From assembly GCF_022808815.1 (NCBI RefSeq), contig NZ_JAKZLC010000001.1:496001-560000 (forward strand): a stretch of DNA of 64,000 nt, written 5' to 3'. Source of the stretch: Geothrix paludis (GTDB lineage: Bacteria; Acidobacteriota; Holophagae; Holophagales; Holophagaceae). This document shows, piece after piece, positions 46,361 to 54,389 of this stretch. The position numbers and the translations under genes were made by a program. The notes beneath the pieces are model-generated. The model was not told the origin of the DNA. It did no database searches and was given only the letters and a program-made list of their open reading frames with translations. Numbering within the stretch: the first letter of the stretch is position 1; each line of letters opens with the position of its first letter.

Positions 46361-48262
46361 ATGGCCGACCTCGACAACTTGAACCTCCCCAGGACCATCG
46401 GTCGCTACCAGGTCCTCCGCCTCCTGGGCTCGGGGGCCATGGGCAGCGTGGTGCTCGCCGAGGATCCCCGCATCAAGCGGAAGGTGGCCATCAAGCTCAT
46501 GAAGCTGGATGCGGTGCGGACTGAGGCCGACCAGCACGAGCACCTGATGCGCTTCCAGCGTGAGGCCGAGGTGTCCGGCCTGCTGAACCACCCTGGCATC
46601 GTGGCCATCTACGACGTGGGCGAAGAAGAGGGCCATGGCCCCTTCCTGGCCATGGAGTACGTGCCCGGTAAGCCCCTGGACGGGCTGATGAAGGAAGGCG
46701 GCCCGCTGCCGAACAAGGAGAAGCTCCGCATCGCCGCGGGTATCGCCGAAGCGCTGGACCACGCCCATGCCAAGGGCATCGTCCACCGGGACGTGAAGCC
46801 CGGCAACGTCATGGTGGGCGAGGACGGGCGCACCAAGCTCATGGACTTCGGCATCGCCAAGCGCGAGGACGCCAGCCTTACCCAGACGGGCACCTTCCTC
46901 GGCACGCCCAGCTACGCCAGCCCTGAGCAGATCCGCGAAGGCAAGGTGGACAGCCGCTCGGACATCTTCAGCTTCGGCGTGCTGGTCTTCGAGCTGATGA
47001 GCGGCCAGTCCCCGTTCCCCGGCACCTCCATCAACACCATCCTCTACCGCATCGTCAACGAGCCGCCCGTGGAGGTGCAGCCACCGGTGCTGGGCGTCCT
47101 GCCCGACGGCTGGCACCGGGTCTTCGACAAGGTGCTGTCCAAACGCCCCGAGGACCGCCACCCCACCTGCACGGCCTTCGTGCGCGACCTGCTGGACGCC
47201 GTGACCGACATCGCCAAGGAGGACCGCCGCGAGCTTCTGGGCGTCCTCAAGATGAACGGCGAGGCGCCCATCCCCGCGATCCGCTCTACCGCCTACGACG
47301 AGACCATGGTGGTGGCCCGTCCCGAGCCCCACGGCGCCGGCCGGATCTGGATCGCGGCGGCCGCCGTGGCGCTCCTGGCCGTGGGTGGCTGGTTCGCGTT
47401 CCGGGGCCAGAAGGCCGCCCGCCTCCAGATCAATTCCCAGCCCACAGGCGCCAAGGTCTTCGTGAACGATCTGGCCGTGGGCGCCACGCCCATGAATCAG
47501 CCCCTCCAGGCGGGCGACACCCTGCGGCTCGAGCTCAAGGGTTTCCGGCCCCTGACCTATGCCTTCAAGCCCGGCGAGGCCCCGCCCGTCTTCCCCCTGG
47601 AGCCCATCATCAGTGAGGAGGTCATCGATTCCGTGCCGCCCGGGGCCACGGTGGTGCTGGATGAGAAGGCCCAGGAGGGCCTGACGCCCCTCAAGGTGCG
47701 CTGGAACCAGGGCCAGCCCCACCGCCTGACCCTCACCAAGGAGCAGCTGGGCTTCGCCTCGGACTTCGCCCCCGGCGAGGTTCCGGCCGGCCGTGCCTTC
47801 GAATTGAAGGAGGCCACCACCGCCGACACCCGCCAGGAGCCGGCCCTGGACCCCAACGCCCCCGGAACCCTCAAGCTGGCGGGCGCCTTTGGCGTGCGCG
47901 TGAAGGTGGATGGCAAAGACATGGGCGACCTGGCCCCCGGGGCCAAACTGCCCCTGCCTCCCGGCGCCCACAAGGTGGAGCTTACCAGCGCCCGGCACTA
48001 CTTCAGGGACAGTCGGAACCTCAGCGTCACCGCCGGCCAGACCCTGCCCCTGAACCTGCCCGCCCTCGCCACCCTCACCGTCGAGACCTTCCCCGGCACC
48101 GGCAAAGTCCTCGTGGACGGCCAGGACACCGGCATCGAGAGCGACGGCAGCGGCGTCAAGCTCGCCGAAGGCCGCCACACCATCACCGTCCGGGGCCCCA
48201 AAGGCACCAAGAGCGAGACCGTGGAGGTGCGGGGGGACAAGGGGTTGAGGTTCCCGCTGTGA
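46361..48262 (+). CDS. Membrane Ser/Thr kinase with PEGA-type repeats
   Basis: A 633-residue Hanks-type kinase. The kinase domain (1-290) has GSGAMG (23-28), Lys45, HRDVKPGN with Asp144, DFG at 162-164 and SPEQ. One membrane helix (about 328-346) leads to an extracytoplasmic region with PEGA-like beta repeats (LQINSQPTGAKVFVNDLAVG, DSVPPGATVVLD, VETFPGTGKVLVDGQDTG). It would sense something in the periplasm and phosphorylate cytosolic targets. It ends just before an AT-rich foreign segment. Confidence 0.92.
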   Translation: MADLDNLNLPRTIGRYQVLRLLGSGAMGSVVLAEDPRIKRKVAIKLMKLDAVRTEADQHEHLMRFQREAEVSGLLNHPGIVAIYDVGEEEGHGPFLAMEYVPGKPLDGLMKEGGPLPNKEKLRIAAGIAEALDHAHAKGIVHRDVKPGNVMVGEDGRTKLMDFGIAKREDASLTQTGTFLGTPSYASPEQIREGKVDSRSDIFSFGVLVFELMSGQSPFPGTSINTILYRIVNEPPVEVQPPVLGVLPDGWHRVFDKVLSKRPEDRHPTCTAFVRDLLDAVTDIAKEDRRELLGVLKMNGEAPIPAIRSTAYDETMVVARPEPHGAGRIWIAAAAVALLAVGGWFAFRGQKAARLQINSQPTGAKVFVNDLAVGATPMNQPLQAGDTLRLELKGFRPLTYAFKPGEAPPVFPLEPIISEEVIDSVPPGATVVLDEKAQEGLTPLKVRWNQGQPHRLTLTKEQLGFASDFAPGEVPAGRAFELKEATTADTRQEPALDPNAPGTLKLAGAFGVRVKVDGKDMGDLAPGAKLPLPPGAHKVELTSARHYFRDSRNLSVTAGQTLPLNLPALATLTVETFPGTGKVLVDGQDTGIESDGSGVKLAEGRHTITVRGPKGTKSETVEVRGDKGLRFPL

Positions 48263-48476
48263 GCTGAGGGAAGGAAGATGGGCCTCGGGCCTTCTGGGAT
48301 TCTTTCAATCGTCATTGCTATTTCCTATCTGTAGTCGTTCACACCCATTCAGCTCATTTAGTCTGTCCACGTCACCTACTTATTTATCGGTATTGTAGTT
48401 ATTTCGGCATTTATGTATATTTGTAAATTAAATTGAGGTGGTTTCAGGATTGGATGATACTGCCATCCAATTTATA

Positions 48477-48483
48477 GTTAGGC
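48477..48483 (+). other. Integron-like core site GTTAGGC
   Basis: A GTTAGGC core, the sequence at which gene cassettes join in integrons, 22 bases before the AT-rich ORF. ATTGGATG and CATCCAAT form a small stem just upstream. No integrase gene is in the window. The 240-base gap before the ORF (48263-48505) is AT-rich and shows no gene. Confidence 0.35.
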
Positions 48484-48505
48484 ACCTTCCAGAGGGCCAA
48501 TCCAG

Positions 48506-49075
48506 ATGAGTGAACCAATCAAATACTGGCTCATTGGGATTCAATACCTCCGGCTTACGGAGGCTTCATGCGAGGAATTGGTCAAAAGCCAGAATGAGCC
48601 AGGTCTTGCATATATTGGATCCGCTGATTGGGAAGACTATTTAGACGCCACAAAATGGTCAGATCATAGTATTGGAATTGCAATCTTATTTAATTTTTTC
48701 CACGGCATGGAAGTTTTACTTAAAGGATTTCTCGCCCTGAAGGCCAAGCCATTTAAAAAAAATCACAGGCTTACTCAAATTCTAGATGAATTTGAAATGG
48801 AGTATCCAGGTACCCGATTGGCACTACTCATTCGTAAATACACGAAAGAATTGGTCCCATGGTCACCGCTTGCCATGTTTCTCGAAACAAATGGAGTTTC
48901 AATTGATGATTGGTACGATGCATTGAAGTACCCAGAGTCTAAAAAGGGACGTACCTATTCACATGTAGATCTGAAATATGGTGGCTTTGATACCCTTCAT
49001 TTCTGGCGCTCAGTTGGCGAAACAGCCATTCTTCTGCGAAAAGAAGCTGTCGAGCTTTCAAAGGCCCTCCAATGA
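48506..49075 (+). CDS. AT-rich ORF of unknown function, possibly HEPN-like
   Basis: A 189-residue soluble protein. Its base and codon use (many AAA, AAT, ATT, TTA) is quite unlike its neighbours, so it was probably acquired. I do not recognise the family with confidence. FNFFHGMEVLLKGFLALK, followed by KNHRLTQILDEFE, resembles the helix pair of HEPN proteins (lysine after hydrophobic helix, then a His), often seen in nucleotidyltransferase and toxin pairs; the HEPN catalytic RxxxxH is not clear. AGAGGG lies before the ATG. It sits between a GTTAGGC core and an attC-like site, as in an integron cassette. Confidence 0.75.
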   Translation: MSEPIKYWLIGIQYLRLTEASCEELVKSQNEPGLAYIGSADWEDYLDATKWSDHSIGIAILFNFFHGMEVLLKGFLALKAKPFKKNHRLTQILDEFEMEYPGTRLALLIRKYTKELVPWSPLAMFLETNGVSIDDWYDALKYPESKKGRTYSHVDLKYGGFDTLHFWRSVGETAILLRKEAVELSKALQ

Positions 49076-49090
49076 TGTCTCGGCCCAGGT

Positions 49091-49180
49091 GTCTAACCCC
49101 TCGCTCAATCCGGACCCCGCCTGCATTGCATCTCGCTCTGTCAGTCCCCATTCCGCGGCTCAGCTCAGCGCCTTGATGCG
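49091..49180 (+). other. Degenerate attC-like recombination site
   Basis: GTCTAAC (49091-49097) is followed by TCGCTCAA and CCGGAC, and 50 bases later by GCGGCTCAGCTCAGCG. The order and spacing resemble the aadA-type attC (GTCTAAC, TCGTTCAA, GCCGAC, GCGGCTTAACTCAAGCG). The final GTTRRRY box is lost (CCTTGATG). It starts 15 bases after the AT-rich ORF stop. Confidence 0.4.
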
Positions 49181-49227
49181 AGCGACCCAGTGAGCCCTCT
49201 TCGTCAAGCACCCACCATCACCCAGAC

Positions 49228-49728
49228 ATGAACTACGACCGCATTCATTCCGCGTTCCTGGAAGGCGACCTGAGGGCGATTCGCAGCGAACTTGGGGATC
49301 CTGCCGACTTCCCGAATTCAACCTGGGGGCAATGCGGCGATTACTGCCTTGATTATGCGCTCTATCATTCGCCGATATCTCTGGTGAGAGAGCTCTTGCA
49401 ACTCGGGGCTGACCCGAATTATCCGGGCTCGGGGTTTCCATCCTTGTTCGCCGCGCTCACGTCCAACCACCAGGATCGATGCGGTCGAATCCAGCTGCTT
49501 CTCGATTTCGGCGCAGATATCCAGCAGCGGGGGGTGAACGATTACACCCCCTTGCATTTTGCCGTCTCAAACGACGATGGGGACGCGGTGACGCTCCTGC
49601 TTTCCCAAGGTGCGGATGCTTCCGCCCGCACCCACATTGATCACTACGCGACGCCGCTCGAGGAAGGGAGGCGGTTTGGGCATTCCGTGGGCGTCGAGGC
49701 CCTGCGTCGGCATGGGGTGCGTTCCTGA
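49228..49728 (+). CDS. Ankyrin-repeat protein
   Basis: A 166-residue protein made of three or four ankyrin repeats: LDYALYHSPISLVRELLQ, LFAALTSNHQ with IQLLLDFGADI, and TPLHFAVSNDDGDAVTLLLS with QGADA. These suggest protein binding, target unknown. Its base composition is closer to even than the neighbouring genes, consistent with recent gain, and it follows the attC-like site. A hairpin (49769-49794) lies beyond the stop. Confidence 0.75.
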   Translation: MNYDRIHSAFLEGDLRAIRSELGDPADFPNSTWGQCGDYCLDYALYHSPISLVRELLQLGADPNYPGSGFPSLFAALTSNHQDRCGRIQLLLDFGADIQQRGVNDYTPLHFAVSNDDGDAVTLLLSQGADASARTHIDHYATPLEEGRRFGHSVGVEALRRHGVRS

Positions 49729-49850
49729 ACCTTCGGCACGATTAGGGCCGTTCCAACCATTCGGCCCCCAGAAACGACCGTTCGGCGGTTTCTGCTGCTG
49801 AGCGACATCGGGTCCGGTTTCATGGGTGAGTCCCGCGAGGAGCCCACCCC

Positions 49851-50372
49851 GTGCCATTCCTTTCCAGTGACCTCCAGCCGCATCCGGCGCCCGCGCGCGT
49901 GGCGGCCTACGCCCCGTGGCTCAGGCCGAAGCGGGCGGGGTGGCAGGTCCCCCTGGTAGGGGCCGCGGCAGACCACGCCCGCCAGGTTCTCCGGTTGGAT
50001 CGGCTGCCGGAGCTCTCCAGCTTCGAGGCGTTCGAGGAGCACCTTGCCTCCGTGCTGAACAGCGGCGTGTGCGTGTTCTTCGACGGGGCGGAGCCTCTGC
50101 TGCTGGCCGGGCAGGGCACCGCGGGCGCCGTGAGCGGCCTGCGGATCGTGATCGGGCTGGATGAACGCGGGGCTTCCCGCTTCCATGTCCTGGGCCCGGG
50201 CGTCGATGCCTCCTTCGCCATGGCCGACGGGGCCTTCCTGGCCGGTGAATCCGACCGCCGGCGGATCGACCTGATCCGCTACTGGTACCAGCACGCCAAG
50301 CCCCACCTCATCAAAGCCTGGACCGATTCGCGGTCCTTCCAGCCTCCGGTCGGACCTCACGACGCAGCCTAG
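49851..50372 (+). CDS. Hypothetical protein
   Basis: A 173-residue soluble protein with no family I recognise. GTG start, eight bases after GAGGAG. It has an alpha/beta look (VCVFFDGAEPLLLAGQGTAG, LRIVIGLDERG). Base use returns to the high G+C of the genome. The 190 bases after it carry only palindromes before the tRNA. Confidence 0.6.
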   Translation: MPFLSSDLQPHPAPARVAAYAPWLRPKRAGWQVPLVGAAADHARQVLRLDRLPELSSFEAFEEHLASVLNSGVCVFFDGAEPLLLAGQGTAGAVSGLRIVIGLDERGASRFHVLGPGVDASFAMADGAFLAGESDRRRIDLIRYWYQHAKPHLIKAWTDSRSFQPPVGPHDAA

Positions 50373-50384
50373 GGGAGGAAGGAT

Positions 50385-50562
50385 TCCCTCCGCGTCACCC
50401 TGCGGGTGACGCTCCGGCCGCAGGGCTGGCTGTGACCTCGGCAGGGGTGCAAGTGAAAGCCCGGCTCTGCCGGGCTTTCACGCAGGGGCCCGGGGGTATG
50501 CGCGAAGCGCGCCACTAGACCTCCGCAACGCATGCGTTGCGGAGGGAGCCCCCGGACAGCAT
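50385..50562. repeat. Cluster of perfect palindromes 3' of tRNA-Gln
   Basis: Three strong stems: GCGTCACCC/GGGTGACGC (50392-50412), GTGAAAGCCCGGC/GCCGGGCTTTCAC (50453-50481), and a 26-base palindrome (50520-50545). GCGCGA/AGCGCGC lies between. CCCCCGG near 50490 can pair with CCGGGGG near 50550, enclosing two of the stems. It reads like a dispersed structured repeat and may also terminate the tRNA. No gene is seen. Confidence 0.6.
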
Positions 50563-50637
50563 TGGTTGGGGAGGAAGGATTCGAACCCTCGGTACGCAGG
50601 ATCAAAACCTGCTGCCTTACCACTTGGCTACTCCCCA
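50563..50637 (-). tRNA. tRNA-Gln (anticodon TTG)
   Basis: The minus strand folds as a standard cloverleaf. The acceptor stem TGGGGAG pairs with CTCCCCA, and the D arm is GCC...GGC. The anticodon stem GCAGG/CCTGC has the loop TTTTGAT and anticodon TTG. The T arm is GAGGG-TTCGAAT-CCTTC. Discriminator A and CCA (50563-50565) are encoded. Confidence 0.97.
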
Positions 50638-50649
50638 GGCGGAAAGGCA

Positions 50650-50678
50650 AGCATAGCGCGGGTTCGCGTCCCGCCCAA
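50650..50678 (-). promoter_or_regulatory. Promoter of tRNA-Gln
   Basis: On the minus strand TTGGGC (50673-50678), a 17-base spacer and TATGCT (50650-50655), 13 bases before the tRNA 5' end. Confidence 0.65.
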
Positions 50679-50701
50679 GCCCTCAGGCCCGGAGCGCGGC
50701 C

Positions 50702-51061
50702 TCAGGAGTTGGTCTTGGGGGTGAAACCGAACTCCTCGACGCTCAGCAGGTCGGGGCGCACCTGGGCGGCTTCGCCGCGCTCGAGGCGGCTGAGGGCGCG
50801 GTGGCCGGTGGCGGCCTCATAGGCCAGCAGCACCTTCTCCTCGATCTGCTCGCGGAGAGGGTTGTTCAGAGGATAGGCGATGTCCTTGAAGCTGCCGTCC
50901 CGCTTGCGGCGGCTGGGCATGGCCACGAAGTAGCCGTCCTCGCCCTCCACCACCCGCAGGTCGCCCACCAGGAAACAGTCGTCGATGACCAGGGCCGCGA
51001 AGGCCCGAAGCTTGTCGTCGCCTTCCACCTTGGTGATGCGGATATCGGTGATGTTGAGCAT
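50702..51061 (-). CDS. spoVG: SpoVG-family nucleic-acid-binding protein
   Basis: A 119-residue regulator. NITDIRITKVEGDDKLRAFA, DDCFLVGDLRVVEG and VAMPSRRKRDGSFKDIAYPL (cut here to motifs) are the SpoVG domain. The family binds DNA or RNA and is best known in Firmicutes and spirochaetes; the role here is unknown. It follows pgeF by about 50 bases; tRNA-Gln lies after it. Confidence 0.93.
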   Translation of the reverse strand: MLNITDIRITKVEGDDKLRAFAALVIDDCFLVGDLRVVEGEDGYFVAMPSRRKRDGSFKDIAYPLNNPLREQIEEKVLLAYEAATGHRALSRLERGEAAQVRPDLLSVEEFGFTPKTNS

Positions 51062-51113
51062 GGCGGTCCCCGGTCCTCGGCCGCCGTCCTCAGGGGCGGA
51101 GCCGATCTCCAGG

Positions 51114-51779
51114 TTAGCCGATCTCGACCCAGCCCCACTGGCGACCAGTGGTCTCGCCGCGGCGGTAGGAATAGAGCAGGTCAGGGCGGCACATGGTGCA
51201 GAGGGCCACGCTGCCTTCCTTTCCGGGATCCAACCCAAGGTCCAGGGCCTGGGCGCGCAGGAACCCGTGCAGGTCGAGGTGGGCCTTGCCGGAAGGGCCC
51301 TCGCTGCGCAGGGCCTCGTGCCAGGCGGCGTCCTGCCGGGCGGCTTCGACGACTTCATCGCCCACTTCGAAGTGGCAAGCCAGGATGGCGGGACCAAAGG
51401 CCCAGACGAGATCATCCGGGTGCCCTCCCAGGGCGCGGTAGCGTGCCGTGCCGCGGCGCAGGATGCCGCCGCCGGACCCTGGATCCCCATGGCCCGTGGC
51501 GCCCCGCCAGCCCGCGTGCAGGGCGGCCGCCCACGGCGTTCCGTCCGCCAACGGGCCGGCCAGCAGCACGGGCACGCAGTCGGCCACGCGCACGCCGATG
51601 CGGACGCCGGGCGTGGTGGTCCAGAGGCCATCGCCCTCCACGATCGCATCCGTGGCTTCCACGATGCCGCAGCGATGCACCTGGTTCAGGCGCCGGGAGG
51701 GCAGGGCCTCGGGGGGATCAAGGCGGGTGGAGAATCCCCAGCTCAGCGGGAAGGGGGGCCGGACGGATGGGATGAGCAA
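51114..51779 (-). CDS. pgeF: Laccase-domain protein (peptidoglycan editing factor)
   Basis: A 221-residue YfiH/YlmD-type protein. The metal and catalytic residues are visible: LNQVHRC (His), VRVADCVPVLLA (Cys) and ALHAGWRGA (His). The family has purine-nucleoside phosphorylase activity and edits peptidoglycan precursors. The start is TTG at 51779; no ATG or GTG fits. It begins four bases after the D,D-carboxypeptidase stop, so both cell-wall genes are coupled. Confidence 0.86.
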   Translation of the reverse strand: MLIPSVRPPFPLSWGFSTRLDPPEALPSRRLNQVHRCGIVEATDAIVEGDGLWTTTPGVRIGVRVADCVPVLLAGPLADGTPWAAALHAGWRGATGHGDPGSGGGILRRGTARYRALGGHPDDLVWAFGPAILACHFEVGDEVVEAARQDAAWHEALRSEGPSGKAHLDLHGFLRAQALDLGLDPGKEGSVALCTMCRPDLLYSYRRGETTGRQWGWVEIG

Positions 51780-51783
51780 GGCC

Positions 51784-52620
51784 TCAGCCCTTGGAGGCGA
51801 GCTTGGTTTCCAGCCATGACTTGATGCGGTTGGCGTCGCCCAGCCGCGAGTACTTGCCCCAGGAATCCAGCAGCACGATGAGCACCGGACGGTTGGCCAG
51901 CATGGCCTGCATGACCAGGCAGCGGCCGGCCTCCTCGATGTAGCCGGTCTTGGAGAGGCCGATGGTCCAGCGGGGGCTGCGTACCAGGGCGTTGGTGTTG
52001 GGGAACTGGATGCTGCGGCGGCCCGACTGGATGGAGGTCTCGGGCCGGGTGGTGAAGTCGCGGATCTCGGGATAGCGGTAGGCCGCTTCCATGATGCGGG
52101 CCAGATCGTGGGCGGTCGCCACGTTGCCGGCGGAGAGGCCCGTCGGATCCTCGAAGCGGGCGGCTTCCAGGCCAAGGGCCTTGGCCTTGGCGTTCATGGC
52201 CTCCACGAAGGCGGAGAGGCCGCCGGGGAAGGTGCGGCCGAGGGCATGGGCGGCGCGGTTCTCGGAGGCCAGCAGGGCCAGAAGCAGGGCCTGCTCCCGG
52301 GGCAGGTGGGTGCCCACGGGCAGGCGCGACTTGCTGTGGCGCAGCATGTCCATGTCGTCCCGGGTGATGGTGAGCATCTCCTGGGGGTCCAGGCGGGCGT
52401 CCAGCAGGACCATGGCCGTCATGAGCTTGGTGAGCGAGGCGATGGGCTGGATGGCCCCCGCCTGCTTCTCGATCAGCGCCTGGCCCGTGGTCTGGTCCAG
52501 CACCAGCGCCGAGGCAGACTTGAGCGACAGCTTGGTCTGGGGGCGGGAGGCCGCTTGCAGGGCGGCGAGGCCCACGAAGCACAAGATTCCCAGCCTCTGG
52601 ATTCCCCGTTTGAACCCCAT
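51784..52620 (-). CDS. D-alanyl-D-alanine carboxypeptidase/endopeptidase (S11, PBP7-like)
   Basis: Periplasmic wall-modifying serine enzyme of 278 residues. Signal peptide (GILCFVGLAALQAASRP), then the penicillin-binding triad SLTK (Ser-x-x-Lys), SEN and KTG. The length without a C-terminal anchor fits PBP7/PbpG rather than DacA. Followed by pgeF after four bases. Confidence 0.9.
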   Translation of the reverse strand: MGFKRGIQRLGILCFVGLAALQAASRPQTKLSLKSASALVLDQTTGQALIEKQAGAIQPIASLTKLMTAMVLLDARLDPQEMLTITRDDMDMLRHSKSRLPVGTHLPREQALLLALLASENRAAHALGRTFPGGLSAFVEAMNAKAKALGLEAARFEDPTGLSAGNVATAHDLARIMEAAYRYPEIRDFTTRPETSIQSGRRSIQFPNTNALVRSPRWTIGLSKTGYIEEAGRCLVMQAMLANRPVLIVLLDSWGKYSRLGDANRIKSWLETKLASKG

Positions 52621-52701
52621 GCCTGCTCCATGAAGATAACGATTGTCGTCACTCGTTCCTAGTTTACTGGATCGAATGGTCGATTCCTTCAGTGAAAATG
52701 G

Positions 52702-53604
52702 TCAGGGCCAGAGCAGGATCAAAAGGCTGAGGTCGGTCACCGCCCAGGCACCCAGGCCCCAGTACATGCCAGTTTCGTGCCGGTGGTCGCTCCAGGCGCG
52801 CCAGCCCGCCAGCCAGGGCAGGAGCACGGCCAGCCAGGCGGCCAGGGAGATCCCGAGGGGCCAGAGGTGACGTCCCAGGGCCATGACCGCGGCGCCGAAG
52901 AGCAGGTGGGCCACCAGGGCCGCGACCAGGGCCAGGGCGAGGCTCCGCCCCACGCCCACCCGGATCACAAGGGTGCGGTCGCCCCGGCGGGTGTCCTCCG
53001 CCACTTGATAGATCTGGGTCATGGGGTACAGGGTGGCGAAGAGGAAGGCGAAGCCCCAGGAGACCCGCAGGATGGCCGCATCGAAGGGCCGCCCCGTGAG
53101 GGCCCAGCCCGCCAGGGGCGTGAACAGGCCGAACCCGATGCAGTTGATGAGCAGGTCCCAGCCGGCCCGGGCCTTCAGGCGGATCGGGGGCACGGAATAC
53201 AGCACGCTCATGACCACGCAGGCGAGGTTGATCAGGGCGAAGGGCCGGGGCAGCAGGAATCCCAGGAGGGCGGAGGCGGCCAGCAGGGCGGACGAGAAGG
53301 CCAGGAGGTGCTCGGGGGGCTTCGGCGGCGCCTTCAGGTAGCCGATGTCGCCTTCATCCTTGTCGAAGGCGCTGTTGATGGCCAGGGTGCCGCCGTTGAG
53401 CAGGGCCACGAAGACGAGCCATCCCAGCAGCGTGGGCGCGGCTTTCAGGGCCCAGCCAGTGGCCAGCAGTGTGCCCAGCAGGAAGTGGGCCGTCATGATG
53501 GGCCATTCCAGGGGCCGCAGATGCAGCACATAGGCCATGGTCCTGGGCCCCAGGAGGCGCAGGAAGAAAGCCCGGATGGGGAAGCCGCGGGCTCCTTCCG
53601 TCAC
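52702..53604 (-). CDS. UbiA-family prenyltransferase
   Basis: A 300-residue membrane protein with eight or nine helices. NSAFDKDEGD (NxxxDxxxD) and EDTRRGDRT are the two aspartate motifs for prenyl diphosphate binding, so it attaches a prenyl chain to an aromatic or other acceptor. Likely quinone, chlorophyll-like or haem O type; not resolved. GTG start at 53604 overlaps the DUF116 stop (GTGA), and GAAGG is upstream. Confidence 0.86.
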   Translation of the reverse strand: MTEGARGFPIRAFFLRLLGPRTMAYVLHLRPLEWPIMTAHFLLGTLLATGWALKAAPTLLGWLVFVALLNGGTLAINSAFDKDEGDIGYLKAPPKPPEHLLAFSSALLAASALLGFLLPRPFALINLACVVMSVLYSVPPIRLKARAGWDLLINCIGFGLFTPLAGWALTGRPFDAAILRVSWGFAFLFATLYPMTQIYQVAEDTRRGDRTLVIRVGVGRSLALALVAALVAHLLFGAAVMALGRHLWPLGISLAAWLAVLLPWLAGWRAWSDHRHETGMYWGLGAWAVTDLSLLILLWP

Positions 53605-54389
53605 GCGATGCCTTCGCGCCGCAGGGCCTGGACTTCGCCGGAGGGACGCCGGGGCTCCACCAGAGTCTCCATGGCGGCCAGCAGGTGGGGCACGCTGAAA
53701 TCGGTGTCCACGCACATGCCATGGGGCAGGGACAGGGAGATCACATAGCAGGGGATCTCGGGCATTTTCGTGAGGCCCTTGAGCAGCCGGTCCGAGCAGC
53801 TAACCGCCACCACCAGATCAGGCCGGTATTCCCGCGCTTCGCGGTAGGCCTTGTGGCTGCGGTTGGTGATGCGGCCTTCCCAGCGGTTCGTCAGCACCAG
53901 GTTCATGTAGTCGCCCACGGGGCACAGGCCGCAGTCGTAGCAGGCCTCGAGATCATCGAGGATGCCGGCCTTGCAGCGGGCCATCTGGATGCAGTGGGGG
54001 AGGAGGATGAGGGCCCGCCTGGCCCGATGGCTGCTGAAGGCCTCACGGACCTGCTGATTGTTGTAGCCGCAGTAGGAGAGGATCCAGGCGTCCTCCTGCC
54101 CGAGCCAGCGGGCGATGGGCCTGAAGGCGTGGGCCCAGATGCTGTCCTGCCGGCGGATCGCCGCCCCGTTCCGGAGGAGGGCTTCGCCTCGCAGGAAGCT
54201 GGGCCAGGCCGCGGCGAGGGCGGCCACACCCGCCAGCAGCCACCACCCGCGGCCGGCGGAATGGAGCGCCGCCCCCGCGAACGCCACGGCCGAGACGGCT
54301 GTGGGCAGGCCCCTGCGGACCCAGAGGAAGAGCGCGCCCCGTTCGTCCGGCAGAGTGCCGGGCTGAGGCAGGGCGCGGGTTTCCTTCAC
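53601..54389 (-). CDS. DUF116 cysteine-rich membrane-anchored protein
   Basis: A 262-residue protein. Two N-terminal membrane segments (about 30-65) precede a DUF116 domain with HCIQMARCKAGI, ACYDCGLCPVGD and SCSD. The cysteines suggest an iron-sulfur or metal site. Its function is unknown. It overlaps mlaD by four bases and ubiA by four bases, so the three are one translated unit. Confidence 0.85.
   Translation of the reverse strand: MKETRALPQPGTLPDERGALFLWVRRGLPTAVSAVAFAGAALHSAGRGWWLLAGVAALAAAWPSFLRGEALLRNGAAIRRQDSIWAHAFRPIARWLGQEDAWILSYCGYNNQQVREAFSSHRARRALILLPHCIQMARCKAGILDDLEACYDCGLCPVGDYMNLVLTNRWEGRITNRSHKAYREAREYRPDLVVAVSCSDRLLKGLTKMPEIPCYVISLSLPHGMCVDTDFSVPHLLAAMETLVEPRRPSGEVQALRREGIA

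Noticed and set aside
46282..46524. Short plus-strand ORF between the glycosyltransferase and the kinase
   Set aside because: Overlaps the kinase start in another frame and has no ribosome site.
48263..48505. AT-rich gap as a possible origin or promoter island
   Set aside because: No DnaA-box cluster or iterons are visible; it fits better as part of the acquired segment.
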